DNA of 64,000 nucleotides from positions 1,555,447 through 1,619,446 of the forward strand of contig RDEW01000008.1 of assembly GCA_011109175.1 (NCBI GenBank), read 5' to 3'. Under the pieces are notes generated by a model. The model saw only the letters and a program-made list of their open reading frames with translations, searched no databases and was not told the DNA's origin. The position numbers and the translations under genes were made by a program. Numbering within the stretch: position 1 is the stretch's first letter; every line of letters starts with the position of its first letter. Origin of the DNA: Dicyema japonicum. Lineage: Eukaryota > Dicyemida > Rhombozoa > Dicyemidae. Shown here in pieces: positions 45,250 through 55,924 of the stretch.

Positions 45250-46065
45250 ATGTTTATACTTAAGTTTATTTTAAATAATTGGGATGGGGTCTGTACCGAC
45301 ATCTTTTCCAAGTCGGAACTTGAAAGGAGGAGGCTGCTCGGACTTTCGAGAATTTCAAGATAGAAAAATACGACCCTCTCCACCAGATTCCACGTACAGC
45401 CCGTTGTCGTCGAGACGAGCGGAGTCTTCGGGCCCAAGACGGTCTCTTTTCTAAGATCGCTTAGGTCAATGATATCGAAAGTAAGTAATGAGCGTCGAAA
45501 ATATAATAACCCCTTATGTTTGCGAAGTGGTGTGAATTTTTCTAACGAAGCGATCTCGCTTATTAGATCACACAAGCATCTTTAATCACAATGAAAATTT
45601 ATTGAATTTTTTTTAATTTTAAAGCAGAGATAATTAATCCTTGCAGAGAAGATTCCGTATGTTTTTCAACATAATACGGCAATCCCGATTTGTTGTATTA
45701 GCCAAAACGATCCGCAGGGTTCTTTTTTCGGCTTGCTATTTTCCCTTCTATTTCTTTCACAAAGACCGCAGTGAAAGATCCTACGGTTCCAGACGTTTCA
45801 ATAGCTACTGGTGTGAATCGGTATCGGTCTCCAATGACCGAGTACTTCAGGATTCGGCCAATTCTGCTGCGCTGGCCGCAGATCCAGGTTTATGAGCAGA
45901 TCTAGAAGGAGCAAAGTGAAGAAGGTATCAACACAGGTTACATCCCAGACCAATGATTTTCCGTGTGAATATGGGTCACTCCGTCTTAACTAGGAACTTA
46001 TGTCCGAAAGATAAATATCTAAGATGTATAAAGTTGTGAAGAAACAGTATTTAGAATAAAAAATG
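45250..46065. other. No gene recognised
   Basis: A 115-codon minus-strand frame (45228-45575) and an 84-codon plus-strand frame (45641-45895) have no recognisable domain and no flanking exons. Confidence 0.4.
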
Positions 46066-46069
46066 GAGA

Positions 46070-47215
46070 TTAAACAAGGATTTGATTGTGCAAACCTTAT
46101 TACCGAGGAAGTCTTATATAAAAACTATGAATCAGATCTTTCATCAAAACTCGATCGTCTAGTTTTTGAACTTTTCTGAATCGGGGGGCAAAAATAAAAT
46201 TGAATTTCCGGATATTAAATTAGAAACATTGCCAGAACAACCGCGGCTCGGATAAATTTAAAATATTTCAAAAGCTCAAATAGATGGCTAGATCGTTTTA
46301 AGAAGCTTCATGAACTATCTATTAAAGCAATTTCGGTGAAAAGAATTTCTGCGACAAAAATTCAATTAAAAAATTTTACAAATAATATGACCAGTTGTTT
46401 ACCAAGTTTAATATGAAAGATATTTTTAATTTTGATAAAACTTGCCTATTCACTAAAAACAATTCGAATAAATCATTTGTCACTAAAGATGAAAATTGTT
46501 TTGGTAAAAACAATTTGTACAAAAAAGATATGTTTTTCAATGATGTAGTATTAAAGGTGAAAAGTTATTGGAAAGTTTAAATCATCGAGATTCCATAAAA
46601 ATATAAGAACTGAATTTGGGGTACTAATTTTAAATTATACATAGGGGTTATATACAGTGCATCCGAGAATGGAGGAATAGTGATATCTTCAGCAACTTGT
46701 TACAAAGAATTAATAGTGAAATGTTCTTACAGAATCGACAAATTTTAATTCTTCTCGATAATGCTCGATGTCAAATTGTCAAAATTATTCTAATCTTACT
46801 TCCGTCAAAACTTCCAAAAGTATAACAGCTATTCTTAAGCCCATTGATATGGGGATTATGAATTCTTTTAAATCATATTCAAGTGTCCTCTATGAAGCAA
46901 TTTGTATCGACGATAATTAGGAAAATTATGAGATTTTTTTCCTAGTTAAAGATAAATATGCGAAAGTTATTGTATTCGTTGGAGAAGACTGGAATAGAGT
47001 AACTAGGGACACAATAAATAATTGTTGGAATAAAATAGACGAAATTAGAAATAGTGTGCCCAAAATTTGTCCAAGCATTCAATCTGAACTTTTGGAGTTC
47101 AAGTTTAATAGACATCCAATTTAGTGGAATTGGAAATAAAACACAATTGTATGATAGGTGTGATGAAATTGAAAATCATAGCTTTAAAGACAATAAATAT
47201 TATGAATAATCTTGA
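46070..47215 (+). pseudogene. Pogo/Tigger-type DNA transposase relic
   Basis: Broken plus-strand frames keep the layout of a pogo/Tigger transposase. A CENP-B-like helix-turn-helix comes first (NLKYFKSSNRWLDRFKKLHE). Then MKDIFNFDKTCLFTK corresponds to the first catalytic block (the usual NADET), and ILILLDNARCQ holds the second catalytic Asp. PSKLPK...ILKPIDMGIMNSFKSY is the P-D/Q-x-G region. At least three frame breaks and stops occur. I could not find terminal inverted repeats by eye. It lies immediately upstream of the LINE carrying the 2A motif. Confidence 0.65.
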
Positions 47216-47419
47216 AAATTCATTAATTGATGCTTGTCCTAAGCACTTTGAGAGTATTATGATTTTAGACTGAACGTCTTTAAAAAATTACGGAAAAATA
47301 CAATATTGAGGGAAAAATTAGCGATCACTTTTTTAATTAATAAATAAAATGGCTTTTTATCGTTAAAATGCTATTTAATTAAAAAAATTAAAAATAATAC
47401 TGAAAAAAATGGATAAATT
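47216..47419. other. Short spacer between transposase relic and LINE
   Basis: AT-rich. It contains the stop at 47401-47403 that is in frame with the LINE's 2A motif. Confidence 0.5.
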
Positions 47420-49725
47420 ATCTTACTCTGTTTTTCTGTGGAGATGTCGAGGAAAATCCTGGACCAGACTTAATCATATTACAAATTAACATCAATGGTA
47501 TCCGAACAAAATTGCCGAACTACAACTATTTCTTATAAATCACTCAGTGGATTTAGCTCTTTTCCAAAAGATGTTTTCAGGCGAGACAGAGGTCATGGAA
47601 AGGGATGAGGCTTTATTACGCTAATCAGGAAGCATATAATGACCAGAAATATTTCGGATGACATCCTGGACCCCTTCCACCACGACGACACACTGGAACA
47701 ACTAACTCTGAGAATCTTCCTACCCTCTCTCCTATTGACAGTTTTCAATATGTACATACCTCTTCACCGTCATGCCTCAGTGACTACAGGCCGAACTCAA
47801 GGGATTCACCAGGTTGGGAAACACTAATTGGCGGTGCCCTAAATGCGAAGAGTTCTCAATAGTATGCTGACCAACAACTGGATCAACGGGGAGTCCTCAT
47901 ATCCGACAGTTTTGACGACCTGATCATTCTCAATAATCCAAGCAAACACACAAGGACCCCTTCCCGTCAAGGTGACTCCCCTATTTCACCCGACATTTCT
48001 CTTGCCGCTCCTTTTCTTGCGACTGTCATTTTATGGGATGTTATATACGACTTACATACTGAACATAATCCGATCTTAATGAGAATCACACAAAAACGTA
48101 AGTTAATGAACACTCCGAGAACCAATGTTTACTTCTCAAAGGCAATATGGCTCACTTTCACATATTTTATCGAACTAAACCTTCAGGTCTTTCGGATAGA
48201 GGATTTCGGATCTATCAATGCTGCTGTCAATACCTCAACGTGATTATACTCCGAGCTCGCAAAAGATACATTCCGATGGGCGTTCTCAACGTCCATCACA
48301 CCCAATTGATGCTGGAATGCGAGCTCTAGTCCAAACGAGAAATAATCTAAAGAAATTCGAAAGATAATCAGTGGACGTAATTGAAAGGATATCAAAACTG
48401 AATAAAGAAATCATGCAGAGCATCACAAAACACAACAAAGAACGTTGGGAAGCCATGCTCAGAAAAGCTACGAATAATACTTCCACCAATGTATTATGGA
48501 AATCGATAAGGAGGCTCAAGAAGTGCTCTTCACATTTAATTGGACATCGAGAGCCATGTCCAAATCCCAATAACATTATGAAGTACTATGTGAATATTAT
48601 TCATAAATCATATTCAAAAGACCTGGATGTTCGTTCAAGCCAAGGAAGGAATAAATGTCCCAACATGACTTTCTTCGACCCGTCAATGGTGCACTCAGTA
48701 ATCAGGAAAATAAATAACTCGTCATCCCGCGGTTCAAATGACATGACTCTCATGACTCTGATGACTCTCGAACTGAAACACCTGAGTCCTTCAGCGACGG
48801 CCGCAAAGCACAAATTTTCAGTAACTTCATAAACGGTCGAATGGACTAAGTGGTTGTAAACAACCAAAAATCAAAACCTCGATACTTTCCAAATGGAGTT
48901 ACACAAGAATCACCGTTGTCACTAATACTTTTCAACATGTTCCTTCTCCAGCCACCAAAAACTCAATTCTTTTATTGTATGCGAAGAATCGAGGAGGCGA
49001 CAAAGTCCGTGCAAGATCTACTAAACCTGATGGGTCTTAGGTTCCTGAAGAACAGTCTAAATATATCGCCAGGAAAGTCACATGTAATGACGTTTTCCTC
49101 AGCACGAAAATAAATACAACAATACCAGGAATAAAGTTGTATGATTCCCCGTTCCTCATTAAGAATACCATTTCAATCCTTGAGTCATCCTGGATCTTCT
49201 CCTCATATTCACTCATCAACTAGAACTGGTAACCTCAAGAATCCAAAAGAAAATTGGAATTTTCAAGGCTTTTACTCACTCCCCATTATCTTCCCGTCAA
49301 TCGTTGGAGCTACTATACAAACAATTTGTTCTACCCAGTATCGAGTACTTCTGTGCTGCATGAATAGTTCTGCTATCACTATGGCACAGAGAAAGCTGGA
49401 AGTGTTACAAAACTGATTTTTCAGAATCTTATTGAGCCACGTAGTTAATAAAATACTAAACGTCCCCCAATCATGGAATACATTACGGAACGTCATCGGG
49501 ACTTCCTCAAGATGGCAAAGTCCCCTTACCATCCCCTCGGGCCGTACATCAAACTATATATGGACGCCTGCCCGAGATGTGAGAAGAAACCTTCCCCGCT
49601 GTGGAGATTAATTCAGGACTCCAAAACTAACCACAGGAAAAGGACTGATATGGACATCGGGATCACTTAATTAGACGATAGCTTTATCCTCTTTCTCGTG
49701 ATTTCGGGGTTAATAACATAAAATA
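47420..49725 (+). mobile_element. Jockey/CR1-like LINE with 2A-like motif, endonuclease and RT; internally deleted, broken
   Basis: After the 2A-like motif (47440-47466) the same frame runs into an apurinic-type endonuclease domain (DLIILQININGIRTKLPNYN, NHSVDLALFQK). The endonuclease continues in shifted frames to about 48300. RT-region sequence follows (WEAMLRKATNNTSTNVLWKS, FDPSMVHSVIRKINNSSSRG, LKHLSPSATAA). It jumps abruptly to FPNGVTQESPLSLILFNMFL, so the RT core between motifs 1 and 4 is deleted, and the YADD box is eroded. The C-terminus is PYIKLYMDACPRCEKKPSPL...TDMDIGIT-stop, followed by the common tail to GGGGTTAATAACATAAAATA at about 49720. It is a non-autonomous relic, but the longest copy of this subfamily here. 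Confidence 0.8.
47440..47466 (+). other. 2A-like ribosome-skipping motif GDVEENPGP
   Basis: Codons gga gat gtc gag gaa aat cct gga cca encode G-D-V-E-E-N-P-G-P, a perfect match to the D(V/I)ExNPGP consensus, preceded by LTLFFC and followed directly by the endonuclease DLIILQINING. In known cases the ribosome releases the upstream peptide after the Gly and continues with Pro. 2A-like motifs at LINE N-termini are known from trypanosomes and several invertebrates. In this copy the frame opens only 12 codons upstream (stop at 47401-47403) with no ATG, so the element is 5'-truncated or the N-terminal part has decayed. Confidence 0.85.
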
Positions 49726-49729
49726 AATA

Positions 49730-49960
49730 AATGTGGTGCTATGCGGCTAATTGGTTGAAAATTTATATTCCTTCCTCTGATGGCGTCGTTGGGACACTTT
49801 ACTCAGGAGACACCATTACCTGGCCGGCATTCAAAAGGATTCAACTATTTATTCTACTGGGAGACAATTTTGTTACCTGACGACGAGTTCTGGAATTGAT
49901 CTCAGCTCCCCGGACTACGTCCTCTGGATCACTGTTCTTGGATGAAGGTCCTAAATTATT
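49730..49960 (+). repeat. SINE-2-like element
   Basis: It starts GTGGTGCTATGCGGCTAATTGGTTGAA, like the SINE-2 head at 55595. It then has GATGGCGTCGTTGGGACACTTTACTC...GGCCGGCATTCAAAAGGATT and CTCTGGATCACTGTTCTTGG, shared with 18285-18525. It directly follows the LINE tail at 49725. Confidence 0.55.
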
Positions 49961-50432
49961 GATAGGAAAGAAAATTTTTTTATAGTTTGCTAATAGACTT
50001 CTACCCAGACAGTCTCCCCAAGAAATCGATCTAACACAGGGAAATTTTTGATGATAAGTCTCAGGTACTTTAGTGCGGTTTTTGAAACCTCTAATAAGAT
50101 TTTCGATAGTTATTTTAACCTTGCACATTTTTCCTTCCAATCAAAGGAAACTGAATACAAGGATTTATCCCGTAAGCAAGATTTAGAACAAAATCAAGCG
50201 TTTTTTTCAAATTTCTCGAGAATTGAGTCTCTCCTTTTTGAGTCGTACCCTTATAACATTCCAGGAAGTATTGCGGAGTTGAAGAGATAAACAAATATCT
50301 CCGACTCGAGTTTTAGCTTTCTAACACAGAACAGAGTCTTCGTAGCTTTTTTTTGCATATTTTATCATGTTTCATAAAATTCCAAAAGTTTGGGTTTTTT
50401 CTATATAATCACTGCATTGAGCTATCCACAAA
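49961..50432. other. No gene recognised
   Basis: No conserved protein on either strand; mildly AT-rich. Confidence 0.4.
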
Positions 50433-50750
50433 TTATTCAATGCTTTTTCGGTAATGGTCCCAGTTTATAAGTGTCAGATCATAGTTTACTAGAGCAGGCT
50501 TGACCTCTAAAGGAGTTAGGTTGAGTTTATAAAGGATTGGTAGATGATCACTACCAACATCACCATGCGTAATCGGTCGTTCCAAAAATTGAAGAACAAA
50601 TTCCGATATCAGCGCCACGCCAAAATAATCCCAGTCACTAGGGGAATAGTGATTCAGATTGAGGACGTCATAATAGAAAATCAAGAAGACACGTACATAT
50701 CTTTTAGAACAAAGAAGTATCTGTTCGTCCCCACACAACCGAACGAGGTG
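50433..50750 (-). pseudogene. LINE endonuclease C-terminal fragment
   Basis: The minus strand contains ITHGDVGSDHLPILYKLNLT, with the SDH catalytic triplet and following Leu-Pro of apurinic-type LINE endonucleases, then LVNYDLTLINWDHYRKSIE. In jockey-like elements this segment links endonuclease and RT. No RT follows. Confidence 0.65.
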
Positions 50751-51490
50751 AATCGAGAACGATGCATTTTCATCATGAAAATTTTTTTTTATAAGATACG
50801 GATATGAAGATAAAATTTTCGAATATATCCCTCTTTTTCTTTAAAGATCGGGCGTTCATCTCAATAATAGTAAGATCAGATTTCATGTTTGTAGAACCTC
50901 TGCATTTCCAAAACAAAGGGCTAACAGATTCCGGACGTCGAGTTCGACAAAAATATCAACCAGTTTTTTTAACAACACTTATCAATTCCGGGACCTCGAA
51001 GCACCAAGTTACTGGTTTCCTGTACCATTTAAACGAACTCTCTAAAAACCAAACACCATGTCCAGCCTCACATGTGACGTGGAATGTGCTTGAGCATAAG
51101 TTAATAGACTTGAGTAATTTTCCAGGGATTTATATTAAACATAATTATTTGTTGGGGGTTCTATGATTATTAGTAATGTTTGATTATTTGACGTTTGAAG
51201 ACACATGATTTTTAATATTTTTTTTACAAAAATAGAAATTTTGATTTTACAGATAAAATTGGTCTCAATAGTGCGTTGAGAAATCCCGAGTTACACTAAC
51301 TTTATATACTATCTACTTAGCTATAAATCTCTAGATACTAGCGAATTAAATTTGACTCCCATAAAATTAGGGACTCTTGGTTTGCTAACAAAAATCGAGT
51401 AACCTCATTAATATAGTGGCCACCTAGTACTGTTGATATAAATCAACTTTTATAGAAATTATATAAATTAAAATAGATTAATTGATTTTT
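50751..51490. other. No gene recognised
   Basis: AT-rich spacer downstream of the NCKX gene. The 120-codon plus-strand frame (50804-51166) has no recognisable domain. Confidence 0.4.
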
Positions 51491-51492
51491 AA

Positions 51493-53185
51493 TCATAAAA
51501 TTATACATTTAATTATCTGATATTCAAGGAGTAAGGAAAAGATTATAAAAATGACGTATGAAACAATCATAGAAACTCCCAGTAATTTTGTCATTTTATA
51601 CTGAGACAGTGCGATTATCACCACCACACTTAACAACATAGCAAACAGCATCAAAACTGAGCAGAACATTCCTTTACTGCTTATATCAACTGGGATTCGT
51701 GACACCATCCAGTATAACAGCCATGGAAACGGAAGACTATTCTAAAAAAACCATATTTTACCCGACACAGACGTCGAAAAGATTACTTCCAATTGAACTA
51801 GAGACTGCCATGTCCCCAAATCCCTTTTTAGTGACAATATAGCTGGTTATCAAATCGGGAATACTTGTCCCTGCTGCAAGCAATGTCAGTCCCATTACCC
51901 GAATTTTGAATCAACTCAAACCTCATTTGGGATCCCAAAAGTGGTCCCAAACTGGTTCGCCCACCAAACCATTAAGTACGAGAATATGGCGATCCACAAA
52001 ATACTATTAATAAACGTGATAATGTAGAATTTTCTCATTTTCTATAAAAACACTGAAATTGTATACTTGACTGTTGACATTGGGGATAGTAAAATAAAGC
52101 AAAAAATTGATGGGAAAAAGAAGGACACATTTTATTCGACCATAAATAGAATCGGGCCAGTCAACCAACCCGCCCTCCTCCTAAATCTAATTTAATTTTT
52201 AGAATATTTCTCACCCGATCATTCGAATCTGTCGTTTCCTTTAAATTTATATTACTAAAATACATTTTTTCCAACTTCAATCTGTTTTTCAGAGACTTTA
52301 GAAGTATTAATTGTATTTTACCTGGAACTACCGTCGACAACCGTTTCTGAGAGCCACTGATGCGAACGAAAACTATTGAGTTCTGGGATAAATAAAAAAA
52401 CATACTTTCCTTCCGACTTGCTGAGTATTCAAGTTTTTCAAAATTTTGTTTTTTACGTAATTTTCGATGTTTCTGTTGTATTTCATAAAAAGGACGTAAA
52501 CAAAGTACCAAAGAAATAAAATGAGGGCCTCCCACCAGAAAATTTTGTTATCGACGAAGAATATTATCAACATTATAAGGGAGATGACGTAAAATACCAT
52601 ATCCCGAAAAAGTGGCCACCAAGTCAGAGTTAAAACAGTCGCACTGGACAGAGCACAGAATCCGATGACGAACAAAATGTTGAAAACGGCGGATCCGATT
52701 ATAGTACCAATTCCAATGTTACTGTGGGCTAGAAAAATTCCAATTATCGAAGTAAAAAGTTCAGGAGCACTTCCTCCAGCAGCCATAAAGGTGGCCCCAG
52801 CAACATCTTCACTAATGTCCAACTTTTCAATGATTACTTCCAACGAGGGAACAAAATAAGAATCACATACAATCGCCAGAGCGATGAACATGTAAAAAAT
52901 CCCGATAATGTGTAAAATAACTGCTCCCTGTTTCCTCTGGCAGATGTCGAAAATATCATTTGGGTAATTTCCAACCAAGTGATCCTCACAAGAGCTTGAT
53001 TGGACTGAAAGAAGATTTTTCGACTTCACATGTAAAATGTACTCGCTAGAAACTCTTTTCGAGCAGATTATCATAACATAAAATAATACTAGAGTTACAC
53101 AAATCTGCTTGACTCTTTTAAAGCACCCCAACCCTCGTGGATTGCATAGTTTGCCCAATAATGCCCAGATTTTATCAATTGCCAT
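51493..53185 (-). CDS. K+-dependent Na+/Ca2+ exchanger (NCKX, SLC24 family)
   Basis: This plasma-membrane antiporter extrudes Ca2+ with K+ in exchange for Na+. The first exon (52373-53185) has an N-terminal hydrophobic segment (about residues 26-42, possibly a signal anchor), a short extracellular loop with Cys residues, and the alpha-1 repeat [20 protein letters not shown] (about 127-146) with the catalytic Glu. After several introns, [16 protein letters not shown]-like sequence leads to the alpha-2 repeat [20 protein letters not shown] and [17 protein letters not shown] with its conserved Asp. Terminal helices end IIKCIIL-stop. Visible introns include gtatgttt...cccag (23 nt) after VGRK and others near 52330-52070 and 51760. 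The cytosolic loop between the halves is very short compared with vertebrate NCKX1/2. Confidence 0.93.
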
Positions 53186-54175
53186 TGTGGAGTAAACGAT
53201 GCTAATTGTATTTGAACTGTTTTGTAAACGTAATCAGTACAATCAATGATGGACATGAATACATCGGCAGATTAATTGAATTCTGACAAGGGTGACAATG
53301 AGTGATTAGATGGGCCTTCATTTATGTGAAGATGGGGATCTCTATTTGCCCGATATCTGTAAAATTAATTATTTTGAACTAAAGTTAAATAAGTTTTAAT
53401 TTTGGGAGTGATTGCAATTAAATGGTTAATTGTTGCCAATTACATTTATTGTTTTCTAATCAATACAACTAATGCAATTGCAAAAACTTCACAATTTTCA
53501 TGTAATTGGCAAATTACAATAAATCATGTGAGACTCGGTAATAGTCCTACACGTGCCAGAAATTTTAAAGTTGATAAAAATTACTTTTGTCATCACTTAA
53601 TTTAAAAAAATAGGATTTTAAAATAAGTAACGTCTGCCGAATTAACGTTCTTTAAAACTAGCCTGAGAAGAATATTCTTTTCCTTTACGTTTGTCCTCCA
53701 ATCTATCATTTTCATATTTTTTTCTGTCAAATATAATTGGATGATACTATAAGAGCATGAATTCAGACCATCGTGAACGAGAAGATATTTGAGAGCATGA
53801 GGATAGAACATAAATTTGGGTTGGTCATATTGGCCAACTCACGGAAAAATGATATCGATATTGGGACAATCCATGGAGAAAATGTTAATTGAGAATGATG
53901 TTTGTTCAAGAGTCTGGACTAAGGAATTGATAGAAAAAATCCTGGACAGTCCAAATTATCTACTAGGAAAAACATGCAATTGTGGGTTGACTGGCTCAAA
54001 GAGAAAAATTAAATGAGATGGAATTTGAAACAATTTTAATATATGACAAATTTTCAAAAATTCGTATTTAATTGCAATGTCAGAATATTTAGGATCTTTA
54101 AGGTCTCTAGCATAGATAGGCAGATTAGCTCCTGAGTCAATTTTTAATACACCATTATATAACTCTAGCCGAGAT
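53186..54175. other. No gene recognised
   Basis: AT-rich spacer upstream of NCKX. Nothing beyond short chance frames. Confidence 0.4.
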
Positions 54176-54179
54176 AGAA

Positions 54180-54430
54180 TAGAAGAGTGTCATACCTTGA
54201 AAAATTCAGATGCTTCCCGGTTCGAACCTCATGCTGTCCATTCTGGCTGTAGGTTCAACTTATCTACGATGCTTCATTGCTTGACGAGTGATACCGTAAT
54301 CAGTGATACCTTACTGCGGAACCAGATTGTCTGCAGGAACTCACACGCAACCAAAAAAGACTTAAGAACATCTCTTGGCATAAGTAAAATGGTTATTGTA
54401 AAAATGCTGTTATTATATTACTATCCATAA
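54180..54430 (+). repeat. SINE-1, diverged
   Basis: It has the B-box GGTTCGAACCTC, then TCTACGATGCTTCATTGCTT, GACGAGTGATACCGTAATCA and CTGCGGAACCAGATTGTCTG. The 3' end is decayed after ACTCACACGCAACC. Confidence 0.7.
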
Positions 54431-55371
54431 AATACAATATATTCTCAATGTTAAAATTCTCGGGTAATTGGTTGGTGGTGTTTGATTATTTCTCAAATGG
54501 TTCTTGTTAATTTCTAGAATATATAATCCTCATCTAAGGTAGCCATTGCAAAGCGACCAAGAGACGGCCCAAATTTTCTCGTCACTCCATATTCTAAATT
54601 TCCCCCTCAGATATCTGGTAGCGTCCGTTTTTGGCTGTAACTTTCGTGTTAACCAGCGGTTTCTTTCATCTAGAGTGGTCAAGGCTAAGTAAAAAGACAT
54701 ATAGCAATAATAAGTGATTCGATTCCCTCGAAGGTTTTATCGTCTTGTGCTTGGTTTTTTTCTATTCTCCTGTCTCAGAAGACTCCAAGTTCTATTAAAA
54801 ATGAAAAAATGATCATTTGCTCTCCCAGAGTTCAGTGGATAATTTCTTTGTGGATTCACACAATAGTGGTTCCGGAAAAACTTATCCATGAGATTGTGTG
54901 CGTGGTTACTGGATGCACTCAATTGCTTGTTAACTGTCGACTTCTTTTTCGGTGTATCAGGGCTTAATAAAAAGAAAGTTTCCAAAATCTTCGAGTTTGA
55001 ACCCTAATTATATACAACATTTCATCAGTTCTTCATCTTGAAGTGACAAGAATTAAGGGATAAATCTATAATAAGGCGGAGATGTTATCTACAAAAAATA
55101 CGTCACTATCTTTAATAACTCAAGCAATTTAAGCTCTACCAATTCTGATACGAGGATTAATATTTCCGATTAATAATTAAACCGAATTGTCTTAGTCAAA
55201 TTTATGGAGTTTAACCTTTAAACCGAATATATGAAAATTGCCGCCATCCTCATTATCTGAGAAGTGAGTCCGTTTAGTGACACTGAGGTTTTTAAATCAG
55301 CCTTTTCTTAAAAAAGATTGTCTTTTTCTTTAACTGTGTTGAATCATCTTCATAACGCAACTATTAGATAA
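54431..55371. other. No gene recognised
   Basis: No conserved protein on either strand. Confidence 0.4.
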
Positions 55372-55545
55372 TAATAATAACATCAGAGACCACGGTTACA
55401 CAAACTAACTAATAGCGTGATCCCAGCACGCTCTAGCAGGGACCTCATCTTGGCCCGATCTCTTCCCTGACCCCACACAAGCACGCATCGGTTGAATGAC
55501 TGTATCTTCGCAGTCACGACGGCGTGTTACATGGTTAAATCTTTT
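55372..55545 (-). mobile_element. LINE 3' fragment, tail variant
   Basis: The sequence AGAGACCACGGTTACACAAACTAACTAATAGCGTGATCCCAGC followed by CATCTTGGCCCGATC and CCCCACACAAGCACGCATCG matches 12040-12160 closely. It is cut at about 55548 by the SINE-2 insertion site region. Confidence 0.65.
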
Positions 55546-55559
55546 TATAATCTCAAATT

Positions 55560-55907
55560 TGTTAATAACTGTAACGAGCCGCGTGGCGCCATGTGGTGCT
55601 GCGTGGCTAATTGGTTGAAGCTTTCTGTTTGCTTGTCTGTTCCTCCTCTCTCTTCCTATTAGAGTGGCGTCATGTGATCCACCTGTCTAGGTGGCGCCCA
55701 GTGCCTGGCTGGCACGAAAAAAGATCATTCACTTTCCCCCACTCCACTGGAGGGGTTTCCACAACTGCAAATATGGACGTCTTACCCTTTATGCTGATTC
55801 CGGATGGACTCTGTTACTGTAGAAGTGGAAAAATGATACACTTAATTAGTTGTTTACTTTAACTTCTTTCTCGTGTATCCGGGGTTAATAAATTAAAAAA
55901 ATTAAAA
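55560..55907 (+). mobile_element. SINE-2, complete copy with 11-bp target-site duplication
   Basis: It is flanked by AATCTCAAATT at 55549-55559 and 55908-55918. The body from CCGCGTGGCGCCATGTGGTG to the tail TTTCTCGTGTATCCGGGGTTAATAA is near-identical to the reverse strand of 44818-45138. A short A-rich 3' end (AAATTAAAAAAATTAAAAA) is present, as expected of target-primed insertion. Confidence 0.8.
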
Positions 55908-55924
55908 AATCTCAAATTATTTTA

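Noticed and set aside
45228-45575. 115-codon minus-strand frame
   Set aside because: No recognisable domain, no micro-intron neighbours, and it overlaps the upstream remains of an R2-type LINE.
47440-47466. An integrated RNA virus, suggested by the 2A motif
   Set aside because: The motif is followed at once by a LINE endonuclease and then RT with a LINE 3' tail. No viral domain is present.
48286-48576. 96-codon minus-strand frame
   Set aside because: Antisense to the LINE endonuclease-RT region.
50804-51166. 120-codon plus-strand frame
   Set aside because: It begins in a poly-T/A region, has no family signature and no adjoining exons; chance is as likely.
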